A stretch of DNA of 52,792 bases from JAWLEV01 sp046538105 (lineage in GTDB: Bacteria > Chloroflexota > Anaerolineae > UBA1429). The stretch spans positions 1 through 52,792 of the forward strand of contig JBKHJO010000012.1 in NCBI GenBank assembly GCA_046538105.1, given 5' to 3'. Below, piece after piece: positions 1-7,699 of this stretch (the stretch's first letter is position 1; the number at the start of each line of letters is the position of its first letter). The notes under the pieces are model-generated. The model ran no database searches, was not told the DNA's origin, and worked only from the letters and a program-made list of their open reading frames with translations. The translations under genes were made by a program, and so were the position numbers.

Positions 1-578
1 TCCACATCAAAGGCCTGGTTATGGCGATGCTGTATCGCCAGGGGATCCAGGCCAAAGAGGTCGCGTCCCTCGACCGTGTTTACGTCGAGCATGGCCACCC
101 TCTCGGCGGCGGTGCGCAGGCGCTCCTCGGGGCCCACGGCGATGCGGCGCAGCACCCTCTGGCGGGTACGGCGGCCCTCGGCTTCCTCTGCCACATCCTT
201 GACGTTGACCAGGTGCCAGTGGGTCTCCTGGGGATTGCTGAACAGGTAGAGGCCATAGGGGTGATTCTTGAGCAGCAGGTTGATGAGGGTGCGCTCGGCG
301 CCGATGGAGAGGGGGAAACCGCGGCCCCGCTGATCCTCGTCCAGCCGGCAATAGATGACGTCGAATTGATCGCCGCCCGGCTCCCCGGCCCGGGCAAAGA
401 GGACGGGGTTCTCGTCCAGGAGGTCCCGGGTGGAGGGGCTCCAGTTACGGGTGGAGAGGGGCTCGTTCACGCGTTCATAGTTGAGTTCCGTCCAGAACAG
501 TTCCTTGGCGGCGTCCAGCCCCTCTCCCGGCATGTCGGATAGGAGATCGTGCACGCGGTACAGCGAATCGGAGACCAT
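1..578 (-). CDS. N-terminal part of a large Eco57I/type IIG-like DNA methyltransferase-restriction protein (runs off the window)
   Basis: An open frame of 192 codons without a stop starts at the ATG at 578 and leaves the window at its left edge. A purine-rich ribosome site (GGGAGGG) lies just upstream. The protein is soluble and starts MVSDSLYRVHDLL. The blocks ELFWTELNYERVNEPLS, a run ending QFDVIYCRL, ERTLINLLLKNHPYGLYLFS, THWHLVNVKD, GPEERLRTAAERVAMLD and LAIQHRHNQAFDV resemble the N-terminal domain I remember ahead of the methylase domain in large Eco57I-type restriction-modification proteins. The catalytic motifs (NPPY and any nuclease) would lie outside the window, so methylation is inferred. 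It could equally be part of a phage-defence system. The family call rests on memory of this N-terminal block. Confidence 0.6.
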   Translation of the reverse strand, partial: MVSDSLYRVHDLLSDMPGEGLDAAKELFWTELNYERVNEPLSTRNWSPSTRDLLDENPVLFARAGEPGGDQFDVIYCRLDEDQRGRGFPLSIGAERTLINLLLKNHPYGLYLFSNPQETHWHLVNVKDVAEEAEGRRTRQRVLRRIAVGPEERLRTAAERVAMLDVNTVEGRDLFGLDPLAIQHRHNQAFDV

Positions 579-606
579 GGACCCTCCCAGGCTAAATGTT
601 TACTAT

Positions 607-639
607 AGTTGCCAGGCACTTTGGAAGTGCCTGGCAACT
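607..639. repeat. Palindromic repeat, copy 1
   Basis: A perfect inverted repeat with 15-bp arms (607-621 AGTTGCCAGGCACTT and 625-639) around a 3-nt loop. A second, nearly identical palindrome lies at 3045-3077. It sits in the divergent gap between the methylase-like gene and the GNAT gene. It has no T-run, so it is not a classic terminator. It looks like a dispersed REP-type element. Confidence 0.8.
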
Positions 640-730
640 GAACGTCCCAGCCACCCAGAGTATAACGGGCGCAGGGGGCGTGTCAAGAAGTTTATGTCCG
701 GTTGCAATTCACGCGCCCGCCGATTCTTGT

Positions 731-759
731 TTGACACTCGCCCCCCATACTCCTACCCT
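731..759 (+). promoter_or_regulatory. Possible promoter of the GNAT gene
   Basis: A perfect -35 TTGACA (731-736) is followed after 17 nt by a weak -10 TACCCT (754-759). The TTG start of the acetyltransferase lies 40 nt downstream. The poor -10 box makes this tentative. Confidence 0.35.
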
Positions 760-799
760 ATGCAATGATAAGGATGCACATGATCGAAAGGAGTCCATC

Positions 800-1321
800 T
801 TGATTCGACGCTGCGGGGAAGATGAGGAGGAGGCCATCCGCGCCATCATCAACGACGCCGCGGAGGCCTATCGGGGCGTGATTCCCCCCGACCGCTGGCA
901 CGAGCCCTATATGAACCAGGAGGCCCTGCACCGCGAGACCGAGGAGGGAGTCGTCTTTTGGGGATTTGAGGAGGAGGGCGAACTGGTGGGGGTGATGGGC
1001 CTCCAGGACAGGGGAGAGGTGGTGCTGATACGCCACGCCTATGTCAGGTCCGACAGGCGCAACGCGGGCATCGGAAGCGCACTTTTATCCCACCTGGAAG
1101 ATCTTACGGACAAGCCCATGCTGGTCGGCACCTGGGCCGACGCCACATGGGCCCTCCGATTCTACGAGAAGAACGGCTACCGGCTCGTCCCAGAGGACGT
1201 GAAGGACCACCTCCTGAAAAAGTACTGGTCCATTCCGCCACGCCAGGTCGAGACCTCGGTCGTGCTGGCCGACGCGGCCTGGTTCAGCGAACACCAGGCC
1301 CAGTCCCATCCGCTCCCCTAG
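800..1321 (+). CDS. GNAT family N-acetyltransferase
   Basis: A 173-residue protein that spans one GNAT domain and should transfer an acetyl group from acetyl-CoA to an unknown amine. Motif A (acetyl-CoA pyrophosphate binding) is seen as RRNAGIGSALL, after the strand VVLIRHAYVRSDRR. Motif B follows as WADATWALRFYEKNGYRLV. The frame is open further upstream, but the TTG at 800 is preferred: GAAAGGAG lies 7 nt before it and the domain begins there directly (IRRCGEDEEEAIRAII). The gene points away from the methylase-like gene and converges on the fucosidase, 10 bp from its end. No partner gene hints at the substrate. Confidence 0.85.
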   Translation: MIRRCGEDEEEAIRAIINDAAEAYRGVIPPDRWHEPYMNQEALHRETEEGVVFWGFEEEGELVGVMGLQDRGEVVLIRHAYVRSDRRNAGIGSALLSHLEDLTDKPMLVGTWADATWALRFYEKNGYRLVPEDVKDHLLKKYWSIPPRQVETSVVLADAAWFSEHQAQSHPLP

Positions 1322-1331
1322 ACGATCTCTT

Positions 1332-2621
1332 TTAACCGCCCAGCACGGACAATATCGTCCCTCCCTCGTCGTCGGACGTCTCCTCCTCGGTCTGGCAAGG
1401 GGCAGTTTCCCACCCGTCCTCGAAATAGTCCCAGGCCTGGGATTCGCCCTCCAGTTCCAGCACGATGACGGTGTCCCATTTGTCCTGATCCCAGCGGGAG
1501 AGGCCCTTGACCGTGACGCGATCCCCCTTTTGCTCAACCTTGAGTTCTTTGCCGCCGTCGAGCAGGCTGGCCGAGCGCACCCGGTTCTTGATGCCCCCGA
1601 AATGGACCTCCCCACCGGGCCAACGGAGGATGTGCATATAGGCGGTGTTGCCCTTGACGGTGCTCAAACCTGTGGAGGTACGAAAGGGTGAGCGGCCCGC
1701 GCCATAGATGGCTCCCTGGTTGCCATCCACCCACTCTCCCACCTTGCGCAGGATAGTCGTGGACGCTCTGGGTATGGTGCCATCGGGTTTGGGGCCCACA
1801 TTCAGCAAAAAGTTCCCCCCGCCACCCACACAGCGCACCAGGTAGTGGATCACCTGTCTGGGCGTCTTCCAGTTATCGTCGGCGGCGTTATAGCCCCAAC
1901 TGTCGTTGAGGGTCATGCACGTCTCCCAGGGGCGCGCGGGATCGGAGGGGCGCACGTGCTGCTCCGGCGTGTCGAAATCCTCGGGAAGCAGGGAGCGGTT
2001 ATTGATGACGATCTCGGGCTGCAACTCGCGCACCATGGCATTCAGTTCCTCGGAGCGCCAATCCTCGGCCGTGTAGGGCCACCCGCCGTCATACCACATG
2101 ATATCGATCTGGCCATAGTTGGTACAGAGTTCCCGCACCTGGGCATGCACATAGTTCACCAGTTCCTCCCAGCCCTCCGGATCCTCCTCCGGGCCCCGGA
2201 AATAGGCCGGGTAGCGCCAGTCCAAGAGGGAATAGTAAAAGCCCACGCGCATCCCCCCACGGTGGCAGGCCTCCACATATTCCCGGATCAGGTCACGCCC
2301 CGCCGCCGTCTTGGGCGCTGTGAAATCCGAGACCTGGCTGTCGAAAAGGGAGAACCCATCGTGGTGCCGCGTGGTGAGCACCATATAGCGCATGCCCGCC
2401 TCCTGGGCCAAGGCCACCCACTCGTCGGCATCATAGTTCCCAGGCCTGAACCTCTTGGCGAACCGGGCATACTCGTCGTGGGGAATATGCTCCTGATACA
2501 TGACCCACTCGCCCCGCGCGGGCACGGCATATGCCCCCCAATGGATGAACATACCATAGCGCGCCTCCTGCCACCAGCGCATGTGATCACACATCGTGCC
2601 ACCTCCTGTCGCGATGCCCAT
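1332..2621 (-). CDS. Alpha-L-fucosidase, glycoside hydrolase family 29
   Basis: A 429-residue GH29 protein that hydrolyses terminal alpha-L-fucose from glycans with retention of configuration. The N-terminal (beta/alpha)8 barrel shows WWQEARYGMFIHWGAYAVPA, AGMRYMVLTTRHHDGFSLFD and FYYSLLDW. The nucleophile is probably Asp178 in IDIMWYDGGWPY. A short beta-rich C-terminal domain follows from about residue 340. No signal peptide is visible, so it is probably cytoplasmic and acts on imported oligosaccharides. Two ATGs each have a good AGGAGG-type site: 2621 and codon 10 (2594). The start at 2621 is kept. It is a single gene; the sulfatase elsewhere in the window is compatible with use of decorated glycans. 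Confidence 0.9.
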   Translation of the reverse strand: MGIATGGGTMCDHMRWWQEARYGMFIHWGAYAVPARGEWVMYQEHIPHDEYARFAKRFRPGNYDADEWVALAQEAGMRYMVLTTRHHDGFSLFDSQVSDFTAPKTAAGRDLIREYVEACHRGGMRVGFYYSLLDWRYPAYFRGPEEDPEGWEELVNYVHAQVRELCTNYGQIDIMWYDGGWPYTAEDWRSEELNAMVRELQPEIVINNRSLLPEDFDTPEQHVRPSDPARPWETCMTLNDSWGYNAADDNWKTPRQVIHYLVRCVGGGGNFLLNVGPKPDGTIPRASTTILRKVGEWVDGNQGAIYGAGRSPFRTSTGLSTVKGNTAYMHILRWPGGEVHFGGIKNRVRSASLLDGGKELKVEQKGDRVTVKGLSRWDQDKWDTVIVLELEGESQAWDYFEDGWETAPCQTEEETSDDEGGTILSVLGG

Positions 2622-3044
2622 GATTGCCTCCTGTACACGTGATCTTACCCCGTAATCACCAGGTCGTCAATGAGAAGCGGTGCACGCAAATGTTGTAGAT
2701 CATTGGCCATAGCTCGTCCGCGCAGGCGGACGATTGGCCGTAGGCCTGTGCAATGAGACTTTAGTCCATGCACCACTGGGGCGCCGGTGGCCAGCGGCCA
2801 ATGAACTCGGGCGCGGAGGCGCTTCGCGCCGGGCGTCGACCTGCGTCGACGCATCTGGCTGGCACCCAAGGCCGCGCTCACGCTACTCCTGCCCCGTCAG
2901 TTTTTCCTTTCTAATATGTCCGGTCAGTCCAACAGACTTTGCGTGCACCCAATGAGAAGCGGTCCTCAATTGTAAAAGCCCCCATATCATCATCGGTGAG
3001 CCGCGAGGCCATCCAGACCGGGGCACCGATCGGCAAGATGCTCA
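2622..3044. other. Intergenic stretch with possible gene remnants
   Basis: No intact gene is visible here. On the minus strand two short open stretches read like protein tails: one ends APLLIDDLVITG-stop near 2649, the other ends FTIEDRFSLG and a few more residues before its stop near 2913. They share a 14-bp direct repeat (CAATGAGAAGCGGT at about 2669 and 2950), read in different frames. This suggests decay or rearrangement of a C-terminal protein segment. Confidence 0.3.
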
Positions 3045-3077
3045 AACTGCCAGGCACTTTTGCAGTGCCTGGCAGTT
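3045..3077. repeat. Palindromic repeat, copy 2
   Basis: A perfect inverted repeat with 14-bp arms (3045-3058 AACTGCCAGGCACT and 3064-3077) and a 5-nt loop. Its core is the same as the palindrome at 607-639. It lies just past the 3' end of the small YtxH-like gene and may also stop or stabilise the valS transcript. Confidence 0.8.
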
Positions 3078-3112
3078 CTCGACCAGCAGGGGCACCCTCC
3101 AACCTCTAACGA

Positions 3113-3283
3113 TCAGGTTGCTTCCTGCTCCACCTGCTGCAGGATCTCGGGACGCAGTTCGATGCCGGCATCCCTCATCTTCTCGCGCGTCCTCGCTCCC
3201 GACTGGGGGACATAGAGAACGCCCACCACCCAGCCAACGCACGCCCCCACAAAGAAACCAACGACGAACATCAACCTCTTCAT
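3113..3283 (-). CDS. Small YtxH-like single-pass membrane protein
   Basis: A 56-residue protein with a clear ribosome site (GGAGGT, 8 nt before the ATG at 3283). It starts MKRLMFVVGFFVGACVGW, a glycine-spaced membrane segment at about residues 4-24. Next comes YVPQSGARTREKMRDAGIE, which resembles the LLAPKSGKETR signature of YtxH-domain proteins, and a short charged tail ending QQVEQEAT. YtxH proteins are small envelope proteins linked to stress; their biochemical role is not settled. The gene starts 40 nt after the valS stop on the same strand, so it is probably co-transcribed with valS and closed by the palindrome at 3045-3077. Confidence 0.7.
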   Translation of the reverse strand: MKRLMFVVGFFVGACVGWVVGVLYVPQSGARTREKMRDAGIELRPEILQQVEQEAT

Positions 3284-3323
3284 CTGACGCCACCTCCCTC
3301 TCCCAGTGACATGCTCTCCACGA

Positions 3324-5996
3324 TCATTGCAGGCTCTCCAGACGCTCCAGGAGCATATTCCGCCGCTCCGTATAGTCCTCTACCTTGTCCCGCTCGTTCT
3401 GCACCACATCTGCGGGCGCCTTGGTCACAAAATCCTCGTTGGCCAAGAGATCCTGCGCCCGGGATATCTCCTGGTCCAGTTCCTCGATCTCGGATCGGAT
3501 GCGCGCCGTCTCGCGTTCCAGATCCACCAGGGCCTCCAGGGGCAGATAACACTCATAGCCGCCCACCATGAGAGCCAGGGCCCTTTCCGGGGCCTCTGCA
3601 AGGCTTTCCTGTATCTCCAACTGCTCCCCATCGATGCGCGCCAGGGCCTCAAGAACACCACTTTGTGCGCGCAGGAACGCCGTCTCCTCCCCCGCGGCGA
3701 TGATGGCCGCGATGCGTCGGCCATGCTCCACGTGGTACTCGCTACGGGCGTTGCGGATGCCGCGCACCAGCCCCATGAGGCCCTCCATCTTTTCCTCAGC
3801 CCCGAGATCGCGCTCGCCCTCCTCGGGCCAGGAGGCGGTGATGAGGGCCTCGCCCCGGTGGGGCAGATATTGCCAGATCGCCTCTGTCACAAAGGGCATA
3901 TAGGGATGCAGCAGACGCATGCACCCCTCCAGCACGTACACGAGGACGCGCCTGGCCTTGTCCGCCGCCTCGCCCTCATCCCAGAAACGCACCTTGGTCA
4001 TCTCGATGTACCAGTCGCAGTATTCGCTCCAGATGAAATCGTACATCTGCCGCCCCGCCTCGCCCAACTGGTAGGTCTCTATGAGGCGCGTCACCTCCTC
4101 CACGAGGCGATGGTAGCGGCTGATGATCCAGCGATCCGCCATGTCCATATCCGCCGTGGGATCAAGGGCACCAGGCTCTGGCGCGTAATCCCCAGCATCC
4201 TCCTCCAGATTTCCCAGCACATAGCGCGCGGCCTGCCATATCTTGTTGCCAAAGTTGCGGTTGGCCTCGACCCGGTCGGGGGATAGCCGCATATCGTTGC
4301 CCGGCGTGGACCCCGTGAGCAGGGTGAAGCGCAGGGGATCCTGGCCATACTCGTCGATCATATGCAGGGGATCATAGCGCCAGGCATCGGGCATGGACTT
4401 GCTGATCTTTTCCCCATCCTCGTTGCGCACCAGGCCGTGGAGATAGACGGTATGAAAGGGCTCCTCACCGGTAAAGTGGATGCCCATCATGATCATACGC
4501 GCCACCCAGAAGAAGAGGATGTCATAGGCCGTCTCCATAACCGAGGTGGGGTAGAAGTAATCCAGATCCTCCGTCTCCTCTGGCCATCCCAGCGTAGAAA
4601 AGGGCCACAGCCCCGAGGAGAACCAGGTATCCAGCACATCCTCCTCCTGCTGCAGTTCCTCGCTGCCACATTCGGGACAGACGGTAGGGTCCTCGCGCAC
4701 ACAGATCTCGGCGCCGCACTCTTGACAGTACCAGACGGGAATGCGATGGCCCCACCAGAGTTGGCGCGATATGCACCAGTCGCGGATATCCTCCATCCAG
4801 TTATAGTACACCCTGGTAAAGCGCTCGGGGATGATGTCGATGCGCCCCTCGCGGACGGCCTCCAGGGCTGGGTTGGCCAAGGACTTTATCCTGACGAACC
4901 ACTGGGTGGAGATGCGGGGCTCCACGATGGTACCACAGCGCTGGCAATGCCCCACCGAGTGGCTGTATTCCTCGACCTTGACCAGATCGCCCATCTCACG
5001 CAGATCCTCTATCAGGTTCTCGCGGCATACAAAGCGATCCTGGCCCGCATAGGGGCCGGCCTCCTCGCTCATGGTCATGTCGTCGTTCATGACGTCGACG
5101 AACTCTAGATCGTGCCGCTTGCCCATGGCATAGTCCGTCGGGTCGTGGGCCGGCGTTATCTTGACCGCTCCCGTACCAAACTCCATGTCCACGTCCTCGT
5201 CAGCGATGACGGGAATGATGCGGTCCACAAAGGGCACGCGCACCTCCATGCCCACCATATCCGTATAGCGCTCGTCCCCGGGGTTGACGGCCACCGCCGT
5301 ATCGCCCAGGATGGTCTCCGGCCGCGTGGTGGCCACGATGATGGAGCGTTCATGATCCTCCGTCCAGTAGCGGACTTGCCAGAGATGCGAGGGTTCCTCT
5401 TTGTGCTCCACCTCCAGGTCGGAGATGGCCGAGCTGCATCGCGGGCACCAGTTTATCAGATAGGCCCCCCGATAGATGAGGCCCGCCTCGTAGAGCCGCA
5501 CAAAGGCCTCGCGCACGGCCCTGGACAGCCCCTCGTCCATGGTGAATCGTTCCCTGTCCCAATCGCAGGAGACGCCCAGACGACGATGCTGTTCCGTGAT
5601 GTGGTTCTGATAGGTATCCTTCCATTCCCAGACCCGTTCCAGGAACTTTTTCCGGCCCAGGTCATGTCGCGAGAGTCCCTCCTTTTCCAGTTCCCGCTCC
5701 ACCACGTTCTGGGTGGCGATGCCCGCGTGATCGGTGCCCGGGATCCACAGGGTGGGATCCCCAAGCAGGCGATGATAGCGGATGAGGCAATCCTGTATGG
5801 AGGAGACGATGGCATGGCCCAGATGGAGGGCACCCGTCACGTTGGGAGGTGGCATGGCGATGACAAAGGGCTCCCTGTCGGGATCCTTTTGCGGCTTGAA
5901 ATAGCCCTGCTCCTCCCACCAATCGTACATGGCTTTTTCCAGATCTACATCGAACGTTTTCTCCATCTCCTCTGGCAACGGCGGCCTTTGCGTCAT
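3324..5996 (-). CDS. valS: Valyl-tRNA synthetase
   Basis: An 890-residue class I aminoacyl-tRNA synthetase that charges tRNA-Val with valine and edits mis-activated threonine. The HIGH motif appears as PPPNVTGALHLGHA and the KMSKS motif as GEKISKSMPDA. The editing (CP1) domain lies between them with WSTQWFVR-type and TTRPETILGDTAVAV blocks. A zinc-type cysteine set (CQECGAEICVREDPTVCPECG) is present. The anticodon domain follows, and the protein ends in the usual coiled-coil arm (ETARIRSEIEELDQEISRAQ). Length is normal. Expression is evidently controlled by the T-box leader directly upstream. A small membrane-protein gene follows. Confidence 0.98.
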   Translation of the reverse strand: MTQRPPLPEEMEKTFDVDLEKAMYDWWEEQGYFKPQKDPDREPFVIAMPPPNVTGALHLGHAIVSSIQDCLIRYHRLLGDPTLWIPGTDHAGIATQNVVERELEKEGLSRHDLGRKKFLERVWEWKDTYQNHITEQHRRLGVSCDWDRERFTMDEGLSRAVREAFVRLYEAGLIYRGAYLINWCPRCSSAISDLEVEHKEEPSHLWQVRYWTEDHERSIIVATTRPETILGDTAVAVNPGDERYTDMVGMEVRVPFVDRIIPVIADEDVDMEFGTGAVKITPAHDPTDYAMGKRHDLEFVDVMNDDMTMSEEAGPYAGQDRFVCRENLIEDLREMGDLVKVEEYSHSVGHCQRCGTIVEPRISTQWFVRIKSLANPALEAVREGRIDIIPERFTRVYYNWMEDIRDWCISRQLWWGHRIPVWYCQECGAEICVREDPTVCPECGSEELQQEEDVLDTWFSSGLWPFSTLGWPEETEDLDYFYPTSVMETAYDILFFWVARMIMMGIHFTGEEPFHTVYLHGLVRNEDGEKISKSMPDAWRYDPLHMIDEYGQDPLRFTLLTGSTPGNDMRLSPDRVEANRNFGNKIWQAARYVLGNLEEDAGDYAPEPGALDPTADMDMADRWIISRYHRLVEEVTRLIETYQLGEAGRQMYDFIWSEYCDWYIEMTKVRFWDEGEAADKARRVLVYVLEGCMRLLHPYMPFVTEAIWQYLPHRGEALITASWPEEGERDLGAEEKMEGLMGLVRGIRNARSEYHVEHGRRIAAIIAAGEETAFLRAQSGVLEALARIDGEQLEIQESLAEAPERALALMVGGYECYLPLEALVDLERETARIRSEIEELDQEISRAQDLLANEDFVTKAPADVVQNERDKVEDYTERRNMLLERLESLQ

Positions 5997-6033
5997 CTCG
6001 TTCCCTCCATTCTCTCGACCTGTGTACGTATAA

Positions 6034-6075
6034 TAAAAAAACCCCTTCCGTCATGAGAAGACGAAAGGAGCGGGT
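6034..6075 (-). terminator. T-box intrinsic terminator before valS
   Basis: On the minus strand CCTTTCGTC pairs with GACGGAAGG around a 7-nt loop, extended by ACCC/GGGT, and is followed by a run of Ts. Its 5' arm lies immediately after the T-box core, as expected for mutually exclusive antiterminator and terminator forms. Confidence 0.85.
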
Positions 6076-6310
6076 CCTTCGTGGTACCACTTCACTTTGG
6101 CGGTTGCGATATAAACGTATCACCGCCCTCTATACGCTGTAACGGGCGCGCCCGACGCCCCTACTCGGTCCCGTGACCTTTCAGTTGCGTGGCTCCCAGG
6201 CGACCTTTGGCGTCGTCCGCTGCGGGGGGCTTTCAGCCGCCGACCCCCCTTCTCTACCAGCCTACGGGCGCCTACTCTTCCTGTTCCTTGCCGTTTATGA
6301 TATCGAGTTA
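6034..6310 (-). promoter_or_regulatory. T-box riboswitch controlling valS
   Basis: Read on the minus strand, the leader shows a long Stem I with a GAGTAG bulge near its 5' end, an AGAGA-like loop followed by GGCGGCTGAAAG, then the specifier region GAAAGGTCACGGGACCGAGTAG. The most likely specifier codon is GTC at 6177-6175, which is a valine codon and fits the gene. Further on lies the T-box core, here AAGTGGTACCACGAAG (6079-6094), followed by a strong terminator and seven T residues (6034-6041). In this family uncharged tRNA pairs with the specifier and the T-box bulge and stabilises the antiterminator. Parts of the secondary structure were folded by eye. Confidence 0.9.
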
Positions 6311-6321
6311 ACTACTCTTGC

Positions 6322-6350
6322 ATTGTAGCATACTTTTAGAGGCCATCCAA
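6322..6350 (-). promoter_or_regulatory. Promoter of the T-box-valS transcript
   Basis: On the minus strand: -35 TTGGAT (6350-6345), a 17-nt spacer, and -10 TACAAT (6327-6322). The predicted transcript start near 6315 places the whole T-box in the leader. Confidence 0.75.
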
Positions 6351-6587
6351 GTTGAAGCAGCAGGCGTGATCGCCAGGCGGAACTGCATCCCCTGCCCCAC
6401 GCCCCTAGCCACTCGCCAACAGCCACTTGACAGATATACCGTGATGGGGTTTCGGTTCCATCTTGTATTGGTGCAGCGAATTGCATTCACCGTACACCGA
6501 ATATGGGCCTTGTCGGGCTCTCTTGCCCATATATGGCATCAGTCGAGGCTTAGAAAAGTCACCAACACACTTTGCAACCGAGTCAGC

Positions 6588-6616
6588 TTGTGAGATCCGA
6601 GTCATTGCGCTATACT
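6588..6616 (+). promoter_or_regulatory. Promoter of the antitoxin-toxin pair
   Basis: The -35 TTGTGA (6588-6593), a 17-nt spacer and -10 TATACT (6611-6616) lie 50 nt before the antitoxin start. The rest of the gap from 6351 to 6587 holds no recognisable gene. Confidence 0.65.
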
Positions 6617-6666
6617 AACAACAGTGAGATAAGAGCAGTCTTGAGCCACCCCGACAAGAGGACAAA

Positions 6667-6969
6667 ATGTTAAAGGTGCAAGACTTTGTAGAAGCTCAAC
6701 TGTATGAAAATGAAGAAGCCGTCATCCAGGATGCCCTGCGCCATCTCCTGCGTGCGCGTGCTGACCTGCGCTTACGCCTAGCCATCTATCGGTACAAGGT
6801 CGAAGGCATCTCGCTGGCCAAGGCAGCGAACCTGGCCGGCCTGAGTTGGGCCCAGATGAAGGACGCCCTGGTGGAACACGGCGTTCAGCCGCATCTGGGA
6901 CCTGAGACACTCGAGGAGGCGCAGGAGGAAGTCGACGCACTGCACGACTATTTCGAGACGCGAGCATGA
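6667..6969 (+). CDS. UPF0175-like antitoxin of a PIN-type toxin-antitoxin pair
   Basis: A 100-residue, mostly helical protein. It opens with an EAVIQDALRHLLRARADLRLRLAIYRYK segment of the kind seen in UPF0175/VapB-like antitoxins, followed by a predicted helix-turn-helix (GISLAKAANLAGLSWAQMKD), suited to DNA binding and autoregulation. Its stop overlaps the start of the PIN toxin gene (ATGA), the usual arrangement for translational coupling. Known relatives neutralise the RNase partner and repress the operon. The assignment rests on size, fold pattern and the toxin next door. Confidence 0.75.
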   Translation: MLKVQDFVEAQLYENEEAVIQDALRHLLRARADLRLRLAIYRYKVEGISLAKAANLAGLSWAQMKDALVEHGVQPHLGPETLEEAQEEVDALHDYFETRA

Positions 6970-7478
6970 GCATCATCGTCAATACGACGGTACTTTCGAA
7001 CTTTGCCGCCATCGAACAGCTCGGTCTATTGCGCCAACTCTACGACACCATTTACGTTCCCTCCGAGGTGTACCAGGAGATTAGGATGGGGCTGGAGGAA
7101 GGGTATCGCTTCTACCAGGGTGTCGAATGCTTGGTGCATCCCTTTGCAGAAGATGGGTGGATACGCTTGGTGGGCGCGTGCGCCGAAAAAGAGTTGCAGC
7201 TGCTGGAGGAACTATTTCAGCGTTTGCACCAAGGAGAAGCGGCATGTCTGACCATCGCTCACCATCGCGATTGGCTTCTACTCACCGATGATCTGGCCGC
7301 CCGCCAAGAAGCCGAGCGTTTGGGTATTCGTAGATCGGGCTCCGTGGGCTGCCTTGTCTTGGCCGTTGAACGTGATCTATGTTCACTCGAGCAGGCCAAT
7401 CATTGGCTGGCGATGATGATAGCACACAACTATCGATCTCCCGTGACGGATCTGACGCCGCTATTGAGACAAGGATGA
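6966..7478 (+). CDS. DUF3368 PIN-domain ribonuclease toxin
   Basis: A 170-residue protein of the DUF3368 branch of the PIN fold, predicted to cleave RNA with a metal ion. It opens with IIVNTTVLSNFAAIEQLGLL, followed by YVPSEVYQEI, then HQGEAACLTIAHHRDWLLLTDD, where the Glu and the paired Asp would form the metal site, and RSGSVGCLVLAVERDL. The first acidic PIN residue is Asn here (VNTT); as far as I recall this Asn is common in DUF3368 proteins and does not by itself imply inactivity. It overlaps the antitoxin gene by 4 bp. Confidence 0.8.
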   Translation: MSIIVNTTVLSNFAAIEQLGLLRQLYDTIYVPSEVYQEIRMGLEEGYRFYQGVECLVHPFAEDGWIRLVGACAEKELQLLEELFQRLHQGEAACLTIAHHRDWLLLTDDLAARQEAERLGIRRSGSVGCLVLAVERDLCSLEQANHWLAMMIAHNYRSPVTDLTPLLRQG

Positions 7479-7699
7479 TTCCCGTAGAGGGCAACGAAGA
7501 CATAATTGGGCGAGATTGCCGAGCAGGTCAGTGCGAAACAGCGTCTCACACGAGGCGGCTGAGACCCTGACCGATGAGGCAGTTCGAGAAAGCCATACGC
7601 TATGATCCGGGTTGTCTTTGATACCAATTCCTCGTCAGTTATTCGCTCACACATCGCTCCCCCTCTCGATCATTACGTTGAGAAGGTCTAGGAAGAATA

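Noticed and set aside
21..542. A 173-codon open frame on the plus strand at the left edge
   Set aside because: It lies opposite the uninterrupted methylase-like frame, which gives recognisable protein blocks; the plus-strand translation does not.
1845..2642. A 265-codon plus-strand frame opposite the fucosidase
   Set aside because: It is the antisense shadow of a clear GH29 gene and lacks any known motif.
3042..3293. An 83-codon open frame on the minus strand after valS
   Set aside because: It is in another frame over the small YtxH-like gene, which has the better ribosome site and a membrane-protein pattern.
5112..6056. A 314-codon plus-strand frame opposite valS
   Set aside because: It is an antisense shadow; valS is unambiguous, and the frame ends within the T-box terminator area.
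6318..6593. A 91-codon plus-strand frame before the antitoxin gene
   Set aside because: No ribosome site, poor codon pattern, and it overlaps the valS promoter and the antitoxin promoter.
6966..7478. PIN toxin judged inactive because its first Asp is Asn
   Set aside because: An SNT/VNT-type start is, to my knowledge, usual in DUF3368 proteins, so the change alone is not a sign of loss.
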